DNA of 64,000 bases from Anaerocolumna sp. AGMB13020 (GTDB lineage: Bacteria; Bacillota; Clostridia; Lachnospirales; Lachnospiraceae): positions 4,591,001 to 4,655,000 of the forward strand of contig NZ_CP136910.1 in assembly GCF_033100115.1 (NCBI RefSeq), read 5' to 3'. Shown here in pieces: positions 43,265-51,219 of the stretch. Made by a program: the position numbers and the translations under genes. Below the pieces are notes generated by a model that was given only the letters and a program-made list of their open reading frames with translations, searched no databases and was not told the DNA's origin. The stretch's first letter is position 1. Each line of letters opens with the position of its first letter.

Positions 43265-43335
43265 ATTACTGACCATATGGTAAGTAATGATTGTGAATGG
43301 TAAAGTAATGATTGTGAATGGTAAGTAATGATTAT
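43265..43335. promoter_or_regulatory. HxlR operator palindrome with half-site repeats
   Basis: A 24-bp near-perfect palindrome (22 of 24) reads ATTACTGACCAT-ATGGTAAGTAAT at 43265-43288. The right half, GGTAAGTAATGATTGTGAAT, is then repeated twice more at about 20-21 bp spacing to 43335, just ahead of the HxlR gene. This looks like an operator whose half-site has been tandemly multiplied. Confidence 0.75.
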
Positions 43336-43354
43336 TGATAGAAAGAGGTTGCAT

Positions 43355-43699
43355 ATGCCCTGTAATAAATCCTGTCCCATTGAACACACGGTTAATCTAA
43401 TCGGGCACAAATGGAAGGTATTAATCATAAGAAATCTGATGAATGACGGGACCCAAAGGTTCTCGGAACTTAGCAAAGGAATCAACGGCATAAGCCAGAA
43501 GATGCTGACCCAACAGCTTAAGCAATTAGAACAGGACGGGATTATAGATCGAAAAGTTTTCCCGGAAGTTCCGCCAAGAGTGGAATATTCCTTGACAGAG
43601 TCAGGCAACTCTCTAAAACCTATTTTGGATTCCATGAATTTATGGGGTGTTGAACATATGAAGCAGCAAGGAAAGAATAATAATAATTTCCATTCTTGA
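43355..43699 (+). CDS. HxlR-family transcriptional regulator
   Basis: This 114-residue winged-helix protein starts MPCNKSCPIEHTVNLIGHKW, including the N-terminal Cys group typical of redox- or electrophile-sensing HxlR members (YodB/HypR type). The core RFSELSKGINGISQKMLTQQ and RKVFPEVPPRVEYSLTESG follow. The start is ATG 43355 behind AAAGAGG; the earlier ATG at 43328 lies in the repeat. It is divergent from the cupin-VOC pair, suggesting a quinone/aldehyde or thiol-stress switch. Confidence 0.9.
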   Translation: MPCNKSCPIEHTVNLIGHKWKVLIIRNLMNDGTQRFSELSKGINGISQKMLTQQLKQLEQDGIIDRKVFPEVPPRVEYSLTESGNSLKPILDSMNLWGVEHMKQQGKNNNNFHS

Positions 43700-43871
43700 T
43701 TTTTGGATTTTTCGTCTATAATATAAGAAAAATATGAATATTTGGTAAAGTACCTGATGCTGCAAGCTATGAATAATATTTTCCATAGCTTGCGATAATT
43801 GCAACTATGAATGATCTTATCCTGCAACTGGTTTTCTGTCAAAGTTAAGCCGAAACCGTCCAGTCGTAATA

Positions 43872-45497
43872 TTAAGGCAATCTCTTCCTTCTGCGAAAGT
43901 CCACCGGTGTAAATCCCGTCTCTTTCTTAAAGAGTTTTGTAAAATAAGAATAATTCCCATAGCCTACTTTATCCGATATAAGATTAACTGACAGCACCGT
44001 GTTGATAAGCAGATCCTTTGCCGTATCAATACGTTTCTTAATAATGTAATTGACCAAGGAGGTTCCTGTTTCTTTTTTAAAGAGTCTGGCGGTGTAGTCC
44101 GGATCCAGATAAACAATTTCAGCCAGGCTGTTACGGTTGATATCCTCAGCAAAATGTATGTCGATAAACTCACAGATAATAGAGGCTACTGACTTTTCAG
44201 AAGCTGAAAAGGCGGCATAATCCAGAGCTGTATTTACCAGATAAGTAATGTAGAGAGTCATATTTTCAATGGATTTAGAGGAAAGCTCCAGCAAGGTGTC
44301 ATTGGTCTTGCCCTGTATCAGTTTATGAGCCAATATTCCTTTCTCTTTTAAGAAAGAATAGATAAGCTGTATGACATCAATCTGGAAACTGGCCAAAACC
44401 GTGTAATTCAATTTATCAGATTGAGCCAGAGTGGTCAGGTAGTCTTTGCAGTAGGAGGTAAATGATTCACGTTTTTCCAATTGCAGATATTCATCCAAAA
44501 GCTTTAGGTTAGGTAAGGAGTACTCGGCCTGCACCGGTACGTAGTCACCCAGGAAAAAGACCTTATCCTTGCAATCAATGCTATTTTCATTCATAGCTTG
44601 TAATTGCTTCAGTTCGTTGTGAAACTCCTGGAAGGAAGCCGGGAGTCCTATATAACAGCTAAGAGAGGCTTCATACTTTTTATTTACCAGACGTATAAGT
44701 CTGGTGCAGTAATCAGATAATTTGGGAAATAACTCCTCCGTTGTACTGTTCGTGATGTTTAAAATTGCAAGGAAACTTCCATTAACAGGATTTAATTCCA
44801 AAAGAATGTCATGGGGAGATAAAACGCTCTCAAAGGTTTCCTGGAAAGAACTTTCAAAGCCCATCCTCAGCTTTTTGGCATCTGGATAAGAATAGCTTAT
44901 CTCATTTTTAGCGGATAATTTAATGGTAAACAGGTCAAAGAGAAGAAGAATAAACTTGTCCGTCATTTTATAGGGTAAATGATTTTTAGACAGACGGGCT
45001 TTTAGTTCCTCTTCCGTGTAAGCAGCCTCGCGTTTCAGATAGGCACTCCAGAAATGCTCAAAAATATTAACCTTGATATCCTCCCAAATGGTAGTAATAT
45101 TTGCTGCTTGTTTTGCCTGATAGCCGGCTTCTACTTTTATTACTGCTTTTTTAACAATAAGGGCGAGCTTGTCAAATTCAATGGGTTTTAAATAATATTC
45201 CAGACTTTGCAGTTCCACTGCTTTCTGTGCAAAAGTAAAATCTGCATAGTTGGTCAAAAAGATAGTCTGTATATCATAATTTTCTTCCCTTACCCAGGTA
45301 AGGAGATCAATACCGCTTCCCTGGGGCATGTCGATATCTGTAATCAGAATCTGTACGGATTTTTCCCTGATTACTTCTTTGGCCTGGCTTATATTGGGGG
45401 CTGTGTAGACCTCCTTAAGACCCAGGGCCTTCCAATCCATATTTTGAAGCAAGGCACCTAATACAAAGCGATCGTCGTCAACAAGTAATATATTCAT
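43872..45497 (-). CDS. YesN-type response regulator with AraC output
   Basis: This 541-residue regulator has an N-terminal receiver domain (DDD at 7-9, phospho-acceptor Asp54 in ILITDIDMP, Lys in YYLKPIEFDK near 107). A long helical linker of about 300 residues follows, then a C-terminal AraC-type double HTH (about 440-538, NRNSLAEIVYLDPDYTARLF and LISDKVGYGNYSYFTKLFKK). It pairs with the histidine kinase gene just upstream and probably activates the divergent ABC importer and GH31 genes when oligosaccharide is sensed. The start is ATG with a weak AGAAAG site. Confidence 0.93.
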   Translation of the reverse strand: MNILLVDDDRFVLGALLQNMDWKALGLKEVYTAPNISQAKEVIREKSVQILITDIDMPQGSGIDLLTWVREENYDIQTIFLTNYADFTFAQKAVELQSLEYYLKPIEFDKLALIVKKAVIKVEAGYQAKQAANITTIWEDIKVNIFEHFWSAYLKREAAYTEEELKARLSKNHLPYKMTDKFILLLFDLFTIKLSAKNEISYSYPDAKKLRMGFESSFQETFESVLSPHDILLELNPVNGSFLAILNITNSTTEELFPKLSDYCTRLIRLVNKKYEASLSCYIGLPASFQEFHNELKQLQAMNENSIDCKDKVFFLGDYVPVQAEYSLPNLKLLDEYLQLEKRESFTSYCKDYLTTLAQSDKLNYTVLASFQIDVIQLIYSFLKEKGILAHKLIQGKTNDTLLELSSKSIENMTLYITYLVNTALDYAAFSASEKSVASIICEFIDIHFAEDINRNSLAEIVYLDPDYTARLFKKETGTSLVNYIIKKRIDTAKDLLINTVLSVNLISDKVGYGNYSYFTKLFKKETGFTPVDFRRRKRLP

Positions 45498-45612
45498 AAA
45501 ATTCTTTCTATATATGTTGAATCTTTGCTTTACCGGGAAGAGAAATATCTGAACTCAGGCATTTTTATCTCGGAAGCAGTATAATACTTTATTCAACTTA
45601 TAGAATCCTCCT

Positions 45613-47307
45613 CTAGTTATTTTCTGTATGAAAAGGCAATAAAAGTTCGATGCATGCACCCATATCTATATTATTGGAGAATTTCAATTCATAATCCTCA
45701 CCATATAAAAAGGTGAGTCTTTCTTTGGTATTACTGATTCCAATTCTGTTACCATCTTTACCGGCAAGGGTGTGGCGGCTGTTTAACACATGGAGAGCCT
45801 CCTTGTTAAATCCCGGACCGGAATCTTTTAAAAGAATTTTTAGATAGTCTTTCTCCAGTCTCCTGCGTTTTTGTACCTTTAATGTAATCTTCAGGGTTAT
45901 GGTAAGGGATACACAGTGCTTAATGGTGTTCTCCATAAAGGTCATAAGGATAAGAGGAGGTATGACAGCCTCAGCTGTTCCGGCTTCGATATCACATTGA
46001 TAGGAAAAGGCAGAACCGTACCTTAAGCTTTGTATATTTAAATAATCATTGACATGATTAAGCTCATATTCCAGCTTTATAAAATCCTTATTCGTCTGGA
46101 ACAGGTAGCGCAGATATTTGGAGGTAAAAAGTGCCATGGACTCAATCTCTTTATAATTCTTTGTCTGAGCCATACTGTATATGGTTGTCAGACAGTTTAA
46201 ATAGAAATGGGGTTTGATTTGCTGCTGCAAGAAACCTATCTGAATACGTTTTTTCTCCAATTCCTCTTCATATAGGGTGATTTTTAATTTTGTAATTTCC
46301 CGCATCAGATTCTTGAACTGCATACTGGCCTGTTCCAGCTCAATGATATTGCCATCCTGCAAGTCCAAAAGATTGGAGCCTTCATTGATCTTAGAGAGAT
46401 TCAAGGAGAAATTCCGTATTGGCTTAATCACTTTTTGCTGCATATAAAACAGGAATACAAATAAAGTCAAGGCTACAATAAAAGCCATGATAATAACAAA
46501 AATCTGAATAATGATAATCCTTTCATAAGACCAGTTATCCACAAAAATATTTAAAGTAAAAGGCAGATTTGATTCTTCATTGCCAAAAAATAAACGGCTT
46601 AAAAAAAGAGGATTTCCAGAACTGTGTTTCTTTTTGGAATCCGTGTTGGCGAGGATGGTATTGTTTGTATCTTTCATAAGCATATAGCCATTGGCACCAA
46701 GATTTACATCTTCAAGAGGGGTCAGAATATCTCTGGCAGAAATCAGTGAGATAAAAGTACGGTTATTATAAGTAATAATATAGTAAAAGTAGTAGTTCTT
46801 ACGTATCTTTAGTATCTTCCAGTCGCTGCTGTTTTTTAAAGTCTCACCGCTTTTGATCTTCTTGAGAAATTCCTTCTTGCATATTAGATAGTCTGAATAG
46901 GAAAGGTTAAGGGCAGAACTGTTAAAGAATAGGTCCTGCTCCTCCAAATACAGGAAATACTGATATTCCCTTCCTGTGGCATATTGATTGTCACTTACTC
47001 TGGTACGAAAGGTAGAGATGGCATCCTTGCGTTCACCAAAATCCGTGCTGGTCTCTAGGGTTTCCACCAGTGGCTCATGGATGGCTGTCCAACGGACAAA
47101 GTGCTCTACGGCTACGGTTTTTCGAACCGTTTCATTCTGATATAAGGTTATGGTATTGGAAATATGAGTCACATTTTGCTGCCTTGTAGTGATAATGGAG
47201 AAAAAGCTAACCATAATATTAATAACAATAATCGGAATGGACAAACTGATTAATACTTTTATATAATGCTCCAGTGAATAACTGGATCGGTATCTTTTTT
47301 TTTCCAT
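45613..47307 (-). CDS. YesM-type sensor histidine kinase
   Basis: This 564-residue membrane kinase has helix 1 at about residues 16-39, an extracellular sensing region at 40-260, helix 2 at about 263-289, and a HAMP-like segment from KPIRNF. The His_kinase domain has the phospho-acceptor His367 in QQQIKPHFYLNCL. The HATPase domain shows MENTIKH (N box) and DSGPGFN (G box). This is the family that works with AraC-type response regulators in Firmicute sugar uptake. The start is ATG behind CAGGAGC. It lies 115 bp upstream of its response regulator gene and is divergent from the ABC genes it probably controls. Confidence 0.94.
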   Translation of the reverse strand: MEKKRYRSSYSLEHYIKVLISLSIPIIVINIMVSFFSIITTRQQNVTHISNTITLYQNETVRKTVAVEHFVRWTAIHEPLVETLETSTDFGERKDAISTFRTRVSDNQYATGREYQYFLYLEEQDLFFNSSALNLSYSDYLICKKEFLKKIKSGETLKNSSDWKILKIRKNYYFYYIITYNNRTFISLISARDILTPLEDVNLGANGYMLMKDTNNTILANTDSKKKHSSGNPLFLSRLFFGNEESNLPFTLNIFVDNWSYERIIIIQIFVIIMAFIVALTLFVFLFYMQQKVIKPIRNFSLNLSKINEGSNLLDLQDGNIIELEQASMQFKNLMREITKLKITLYEEELEKKRIQIGFLQQQIKPHFYLNCLTTIYSMAQTKNYKEIESMALFTSKYLRYLFQTNKDFIKLEYELNHVNDYLNIQSLRYGSAFSYQCDIEAGTAEAVIPPLILMTFMENTIKHCVSLTITLKITLKVQKRRRLEKDYLKILLKDSGPGFNKEALHVLNSRHTLAGKDGNRIGISNTKERLTFLYGEDYELKFSNNIDMGACIELLLPFHTENN

Positions 47308-47523
47308 GTAAGCTCCTGTAATGGTAGTTTTATGAGTGGAATAGTAAGTCAGGTCACTATTTAATACTACCCTGTAGTACTAGTTTATCACTATTATACA
47401 AGAATAGACTCATAGATACTAGCGAATTTCCCAGGAAAACGAAATAGTGCTAGGGTAAAGTCGGAATTGTTCTATAGACCCTTGTATAAATGTGATAAAA
47501 TTCCCACTAAAGGAGGACGCAAA

Positions 47524-48462
47524 ATGAAAAAATTATCAAAGGGTACCAAAGGTGCAAAAGTTTCTTTGGGCAGAGGCTTAAAGAAGAGCATCCCGCTCTA
47601 TATACTTTTATTCCCTTCTGCAGTACTTTTGTTCTGCTTTGCGTATTTGCCGATGTATGGTCTTTTAATTGCCTTTAAAGATTATTCACCGGCGCTGGGG
47701 ATTATGGGGAGTCCCTGGGTAGGCTTCAAGCATTTTTTAAAATTTTTCAATTCGTATCAGTTTACACTAACACTCAAAAATACATTATCTATCAGCCTTT
47801 ACGGAATTATCGTCGGGTTTCCGCTGCCAATTGCATTGGCGTTGTTATGCAACCAGATCAGAAACCAGAAATTCAAGAAAGTGTTTCAGGTAACAACCTA
47901 CCTTCCGCACTTTATTTCCACTATGGTCATGTGCGGTCTGATTCTGATCTTTTTGTCACCCAGCAGCGGAATTATAGCTAATTTTTTCAGATTGTTTGGT
48001 GTGGAGCTGCCAAATTTCATGGCAAGCGTAACGGCGTTTAAGCATGTTTATGTATGGAGTGATATCTGGCAGCATTTAGGCTGGGACAGTATTATATATC
48101 TGGCGGCTTTGTCTGCCATAGATCCTACATATTATGAAGCTGCTACCATAGACGGTGCATCTACGATGCAGAAAATTCGTTATATCGATATTCCGCTGAT
48201 TCTATCCACTGCCATGATACTGTTAATCTTAAGAGCAGGCGGTATTTTGAGTGTAGGGTTTGAGAAAGTACTGCTGCTGCAAAATACACAGAATTCCATG
48301 GGGAGTGAGATTATTTCTACGTATGTCTATAAAGTTGGTATGCAGAGCTTTCAATACAGTCTGTCGACTGCAATCGGTTTGTTTAATACGGTAGTAAATT
48401 TGGCGGTACTCTTAGTGGTTAACTGGTTTTCAAAGAAAACTACAGATACTGGTCTGATATAA
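47524..48462 (+). CDS. Sugar ABC transporter permease (LplB/YteP type)
   Basis: This 312-residue inner-membrane protein has six helices. The permease signature for ATPase contact, EAATIDGASTMQKIRYIDIPLI, lies near residue 210. The N-terminal phrase LLFPSAVLLFCFAYLPMYGLLIAFKDYSP (cut) is characteristic of the LplB group. The start is ATG 47524 behind AAAGGAGGACGC; the upstream open frame from TTG 47467 is not used. It is the first gene of a three-gene importer operon lacking its own ATPase, which is normal because a shared MsmX-type ATPase usually serves these systems. Confidence 0.94.
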   Translation: MKKLSKGTKGAKVSLGRGLKKSIPLYILLFPSAVLLFCFAYLPMYGLLIAFKDYSPALGIMGSPWVGFKHFLKFFNSYQFTLTLKNTLSISLYGIIVGFPLPIALALLCNQIRNQKFKKVFQVTTYLPHFISTMVMCGLILIFLSPSSGIIANFFRLFGVELPNFMASVTAFKHVYVWSDIWQHLGWDSIIYLAALSAIDPTYYEAATIDGASTMQKIRYIDIPLILSTAMILLILRAGGILSVGFEKVLLLQNTQNSMGSEIISTYVYKVGMQSFQYSLSTAIGLFNTVVNLAVLLVVNWFSKKTTDTGLI

Positions 48463-48474
48463 GGAGGGGTTTTC

Positions 48475-49377
48475 ATGAGCAGACAGAAACCCGTTAAAAT
48501 GAAAAAGAGCCGTCAGGACAGAATAGTTGACTTTGCTATCCATGCCATTGCGGTTATCATGATATTGGCAGTTATTTATCCTTTATGGTTTATAATCATA
48601 GCATCTTTTAGTAATCCTGCAGATGTGGCCAACGGAAATGTATGGGTCTGGCCGAAGAAATGGATATTGGACGGATACCGGGAATTGTTTAAACAGACAG
48701 CCATCTGGCGCAGTTATGGTAATACGATAATTTATACTATAACTGGCACACTGGTTGCATTACTCGTTAATATTACCGCAGGATATGCCATGTCCCGAAA
48801 AGATATGGTAGGAAGAAAGTGGATTAATTTATTTTATATTATACCGATGTTTATCAGCGGTGGTCTGATTCCTATTTATCTGGTGGTAAAGGACTTTAAT
48901 TTATTGGATTCCTTCTGGGTTATGATAGTACCTTTTTCGGTATCTACTTATAATATCATTGTGGCAAGGACCTTTTTCAACTCAAGCTTACCGGAAGGTC
49001 TATGGGAATCTGCACAGATTGACGGCTGCGGTACCATTAGGTATTTCTTTCGGTTTGCAATACCCTTATCCAAGGCAATAATTGCCGTAATTGGATTATG
49101 GACGGCAGTAGGTATTTGGAATTCCTGGTTTAATGCTCTGATTTATTTACAGAGTGCGAACCTTCAACCATTACAGCTTTTACTGCGCAGAATCCTGATA
49201 TCGAATCAGTCACTCCTTGGAGCTGCTACAGGGGAAATGGCATCTGAGCTTCGAAGACTGTCTGATATGATGAAATATGCATCAATTGTAATCTCAACCA
49301 TTCCGATTATGTGCTTATATCCTTTTCTGCAAAAGTACTTTAATCAAGGGGTTATGATAGGTGCCATTAAAGAATAA
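48475..49377 (+). CDS. Sugar ABC transporter permease (YtcP type)
   Basis: This 300-residue second permease has six helices and the coupling motif ESAQIDGCGTIRYFFRFAIPLSK near residue 180 (shown in part). The start is ATG behind AAGGAGGGG, 12 bp after the first permease gene, and the stop overlaps the TTG region before the binding-protein gene. It forms the translocation heterodimer with the preceding protein. Confidence 0.94.
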   Translation: MSRQKPVKMKKSRQDRIVDFAIHAIAVIMILAVIYPLWFIIIASFSNPADVANGNVWVWPKKWILDGYRELFKQTAIWRSYGNTIIYTITGTLVALLVNITAGYAMSRKDMVGRKWINLFYIIPMFISGGLIPIYLVVKDFNLLDSFWVMIVPFSVSTYNIIVARTFFNSSLPEGLWESAQIDGCGTIRYFFRFAIPLSKAIIAVIGLWTAVGIWNSWFNALIYLQSANLQPLQLLLRRILISNQSLLGAATGEMASELRRLSDMMKYASIVISTIPIMCLYPFLQKYFNQGVMIGAIKE

Positions 49378-49392
49378 TTGGAGGAGAAAGTT

Positions 49393-50988
49393 ATGTTTAA
49401 AAAAGTAGTGAGTGCCATCGTTATGGCAGCAATGTTAGCAGTCTCATTAACAGGCTGCGGGGGAAAGGGAGGAGAGGATAATGCTAATCCCGCCTCTCAG
49501 GAAAGTCAGGGGAAAGGAAATGAAACAGCAGAGCAGAATTCCTTTAAGGTAGCTACCGTTCGTTGGGCAGACTGGGGTGAAGCCTACCATGAAGGTTTTG
49601 TTGATACTGCTGCTGAAAATGCCGGTATAAAGATTCAATGGGAAACTATTCTTAATTCTGACTGGGGGGATAAAAAAGCGGTATTAATGGCAGGCGGTGA
49701 TTTACCCGATGCATTTTTAGGTTCCATCTGTTTTTCTGCGGCTGAAATCGCATCAAACCAGAACTCCTTTATCGCTTTAGATGATTATATTGATGAAAAC
49801 ATGCCTAACTTTAAAGCTATCCTGGAAAAGGATCCGACCATGAAGGCTCTTGCAACTTCTTCTGACGGACATATTTACGGACTTCCCAGTAAAAAACCCT
49901 GCAGGCCGGTTGTAGCGAACCAGATGTTCATCAATCAGACCTGGCTTGATAACTTAGGACTCTCCATGCCTCAGACATATGAGGAATATTATAATGTGTT
50001 AAAAGCTTTCAAAGAACAGGATGCCAATGGAAATGGTGATCCCAACGATGAAATTCCTTACGGACAGGGGTATGCCGATACCACAATGTTTTTCCTGCTT
50101 CCATTTGGTATGACCATTGGTGCAGATAATACTTATTTAATGTCCATCAAAGACGGACAGCCAGTTTATCTGCCCACCCTTGATTCATACCGTGAAGGAA
50201 TTAAATGGATGCATAAAGCTTATAGTGAAGGTCTGATAGATCCGGAAGTGTTTACACAGGATACCTCCATGAGAGATGCAAAGCTTATGAATGAAACAGC
50301 TCTAATCGGTTCTGCCCCCGGGTGGACAGCCGATGCGACATTTGGTCCTAACTCATCCCAGTATACAGCTTTGACAGCCTTACAGGGGCCTGACGGAGAG
50401 CGTTATATCTCTTCTGATCCGGAGCACTGGAATTACAGCAGAAATGAATTCATGATAACCAATAATTGTGAAGATCCCGGCGCTCTTCTTCGTTGGATGG
50501 ATCAGTTCTATACAGAAGATGCCTCCATACAGACCTTCTATGGATCTTTTGGTGTAGGTGTTGAGAAAGCTGGAGATACTTACTCCCTGCTGCCTCCTAC
50601 CAATGGAGATTCCGCAGATACCTTTGCATGGGTTAATTCTCTTCGTGACTTCGGTCCGAAATATATAGCGGATGGTTTTAATGATAAGGTTAAATTACCT
50701 GCAGACAGTGGAGACGGCTTAAAGCTTGAGCTTGATAAAGAATTGAGCCAGTATGCAAAACCGGCATATCCCAATGTAAGTTATACCAATGAACAGTTAA
50801 ATGATTTATCAACTCTTTATATGGACATCAATTCTTATGTGACTACCATGCAGGCTAAATGGGTAACAGAAGGTGGAGTGGAAGAAGAATGGAATACTTA
50901 TATTGATACCTTAAAGCAGATGGGCTATGATGATTTCATGAAAATACAGCTGGATGCATTTGAAACCTATCAGGCGAATGCAAAATAG
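49393..50988 (+). CDS. Extracellular solute-binding lipoprotein (LipO/YtcQ type)
   Basis: This 531-residue lipoprotein binds oligosaccharide outside the membrane for the two permeases. The signal peptide ends in lipobox SLTGC (Cys22). A Gly/Asn/Ser-rich linker is followed by the large two-lobe binding domain (FKVATVRWADWGEAYHEGF, DLPDAFLGS, DANGNGDPNDEIPYGQGY). The DxNxDGxxxDE-like stretch near residue 215 is a probable calcium loop. ATG 49393 follows GGAGGAGAAAG; the frame opening at TTG 49378 would extend the signal peptide by five residues. The substrate is presumably the one digested by the following GH31 enzyme. Confidence 0.92.
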   Translation: MFKKVVSAIVMAAMLAVSLTGCGGKGGEDNANPASQESQGKGNETAEQNSFKVATVRWADWGEAYHEGFVDTAAENAGIKIQWETILNSDWGDKKAVLMAGGDLPDAFLGSICFSAAEIASNQNSFIALDDYIDENMPNFKAILEKDPTMKALATSSDGHIYGLPSKKPCRPVVANQMFINQTWLDNLGLSMPQTYEEYYNVLKAFKEQDANGNGDPNDEIPYGQGYADTTMFFLLPFGMTIGADNTYLMSIKDGQPVYLPTLDSYREGIKWMHKAYSEGLIDPEVFTQDTSMRDAKLMNETALIGSAPGWTADATFGPNSSQYTALTALQGPDGERYISSDPEHWNYSRNEFMITNNCEDPGALLRWMDQFYTEDASIQTFYGSFGVGVEKAGDTYSLLPPTNGDSADTFAWVNSLRDFGPKYIADGFNDKVKLPADSGDGLKLELDKELSQYAKPAYPNVSYTNEQLNDLSTLYMDINSYVTTMQAKWVTEGGVEEEWNTYIDTLKQMGYDDFMKIQLDAFETYQANAK

Positions 50989-51053
50989 ATGGATTGAGCG
51001 GCATAAAGCATCAGCATCCGTAAGAAAATACAGCATAATAAATACAATGAATG

Positions 51054-51091
51054 TGCCGGCAAGCCGATCTCTTTACAAGAGCTTGCCGGCA
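51054..51091 (+). terminator. Hairpin between binding-protein and GH31 genes
   Basis: TGCCGGCAAGC (51054-51064) pairs perfectly with GCTTGCCGGCA (51081-51091). The tail is only weakly T-rich, so it may attenuate instead of stopping transcription and favour the transporter over the enzyme. Confidence 0.7.
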
Positions 51092-51219
51092 TATTTAAGG
51101 CTTGTCTGAAAACGAGGTTTTTGAATACCCCATTCAGGCAGTTAAAGATATATCCCTGTTAATATTAATTAAAAGCATCACAGCAAGAGATGATGCATAT
51201 AGAAGAAGCGGAGTTTAAA

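Noticed and set aside
43258..43842. Minus-strand 194-codon frame opposite the HxlR gene
   Set aside because: It is antisense to a clear HxlR gene and has low-complexity ends from the half-site repeat.
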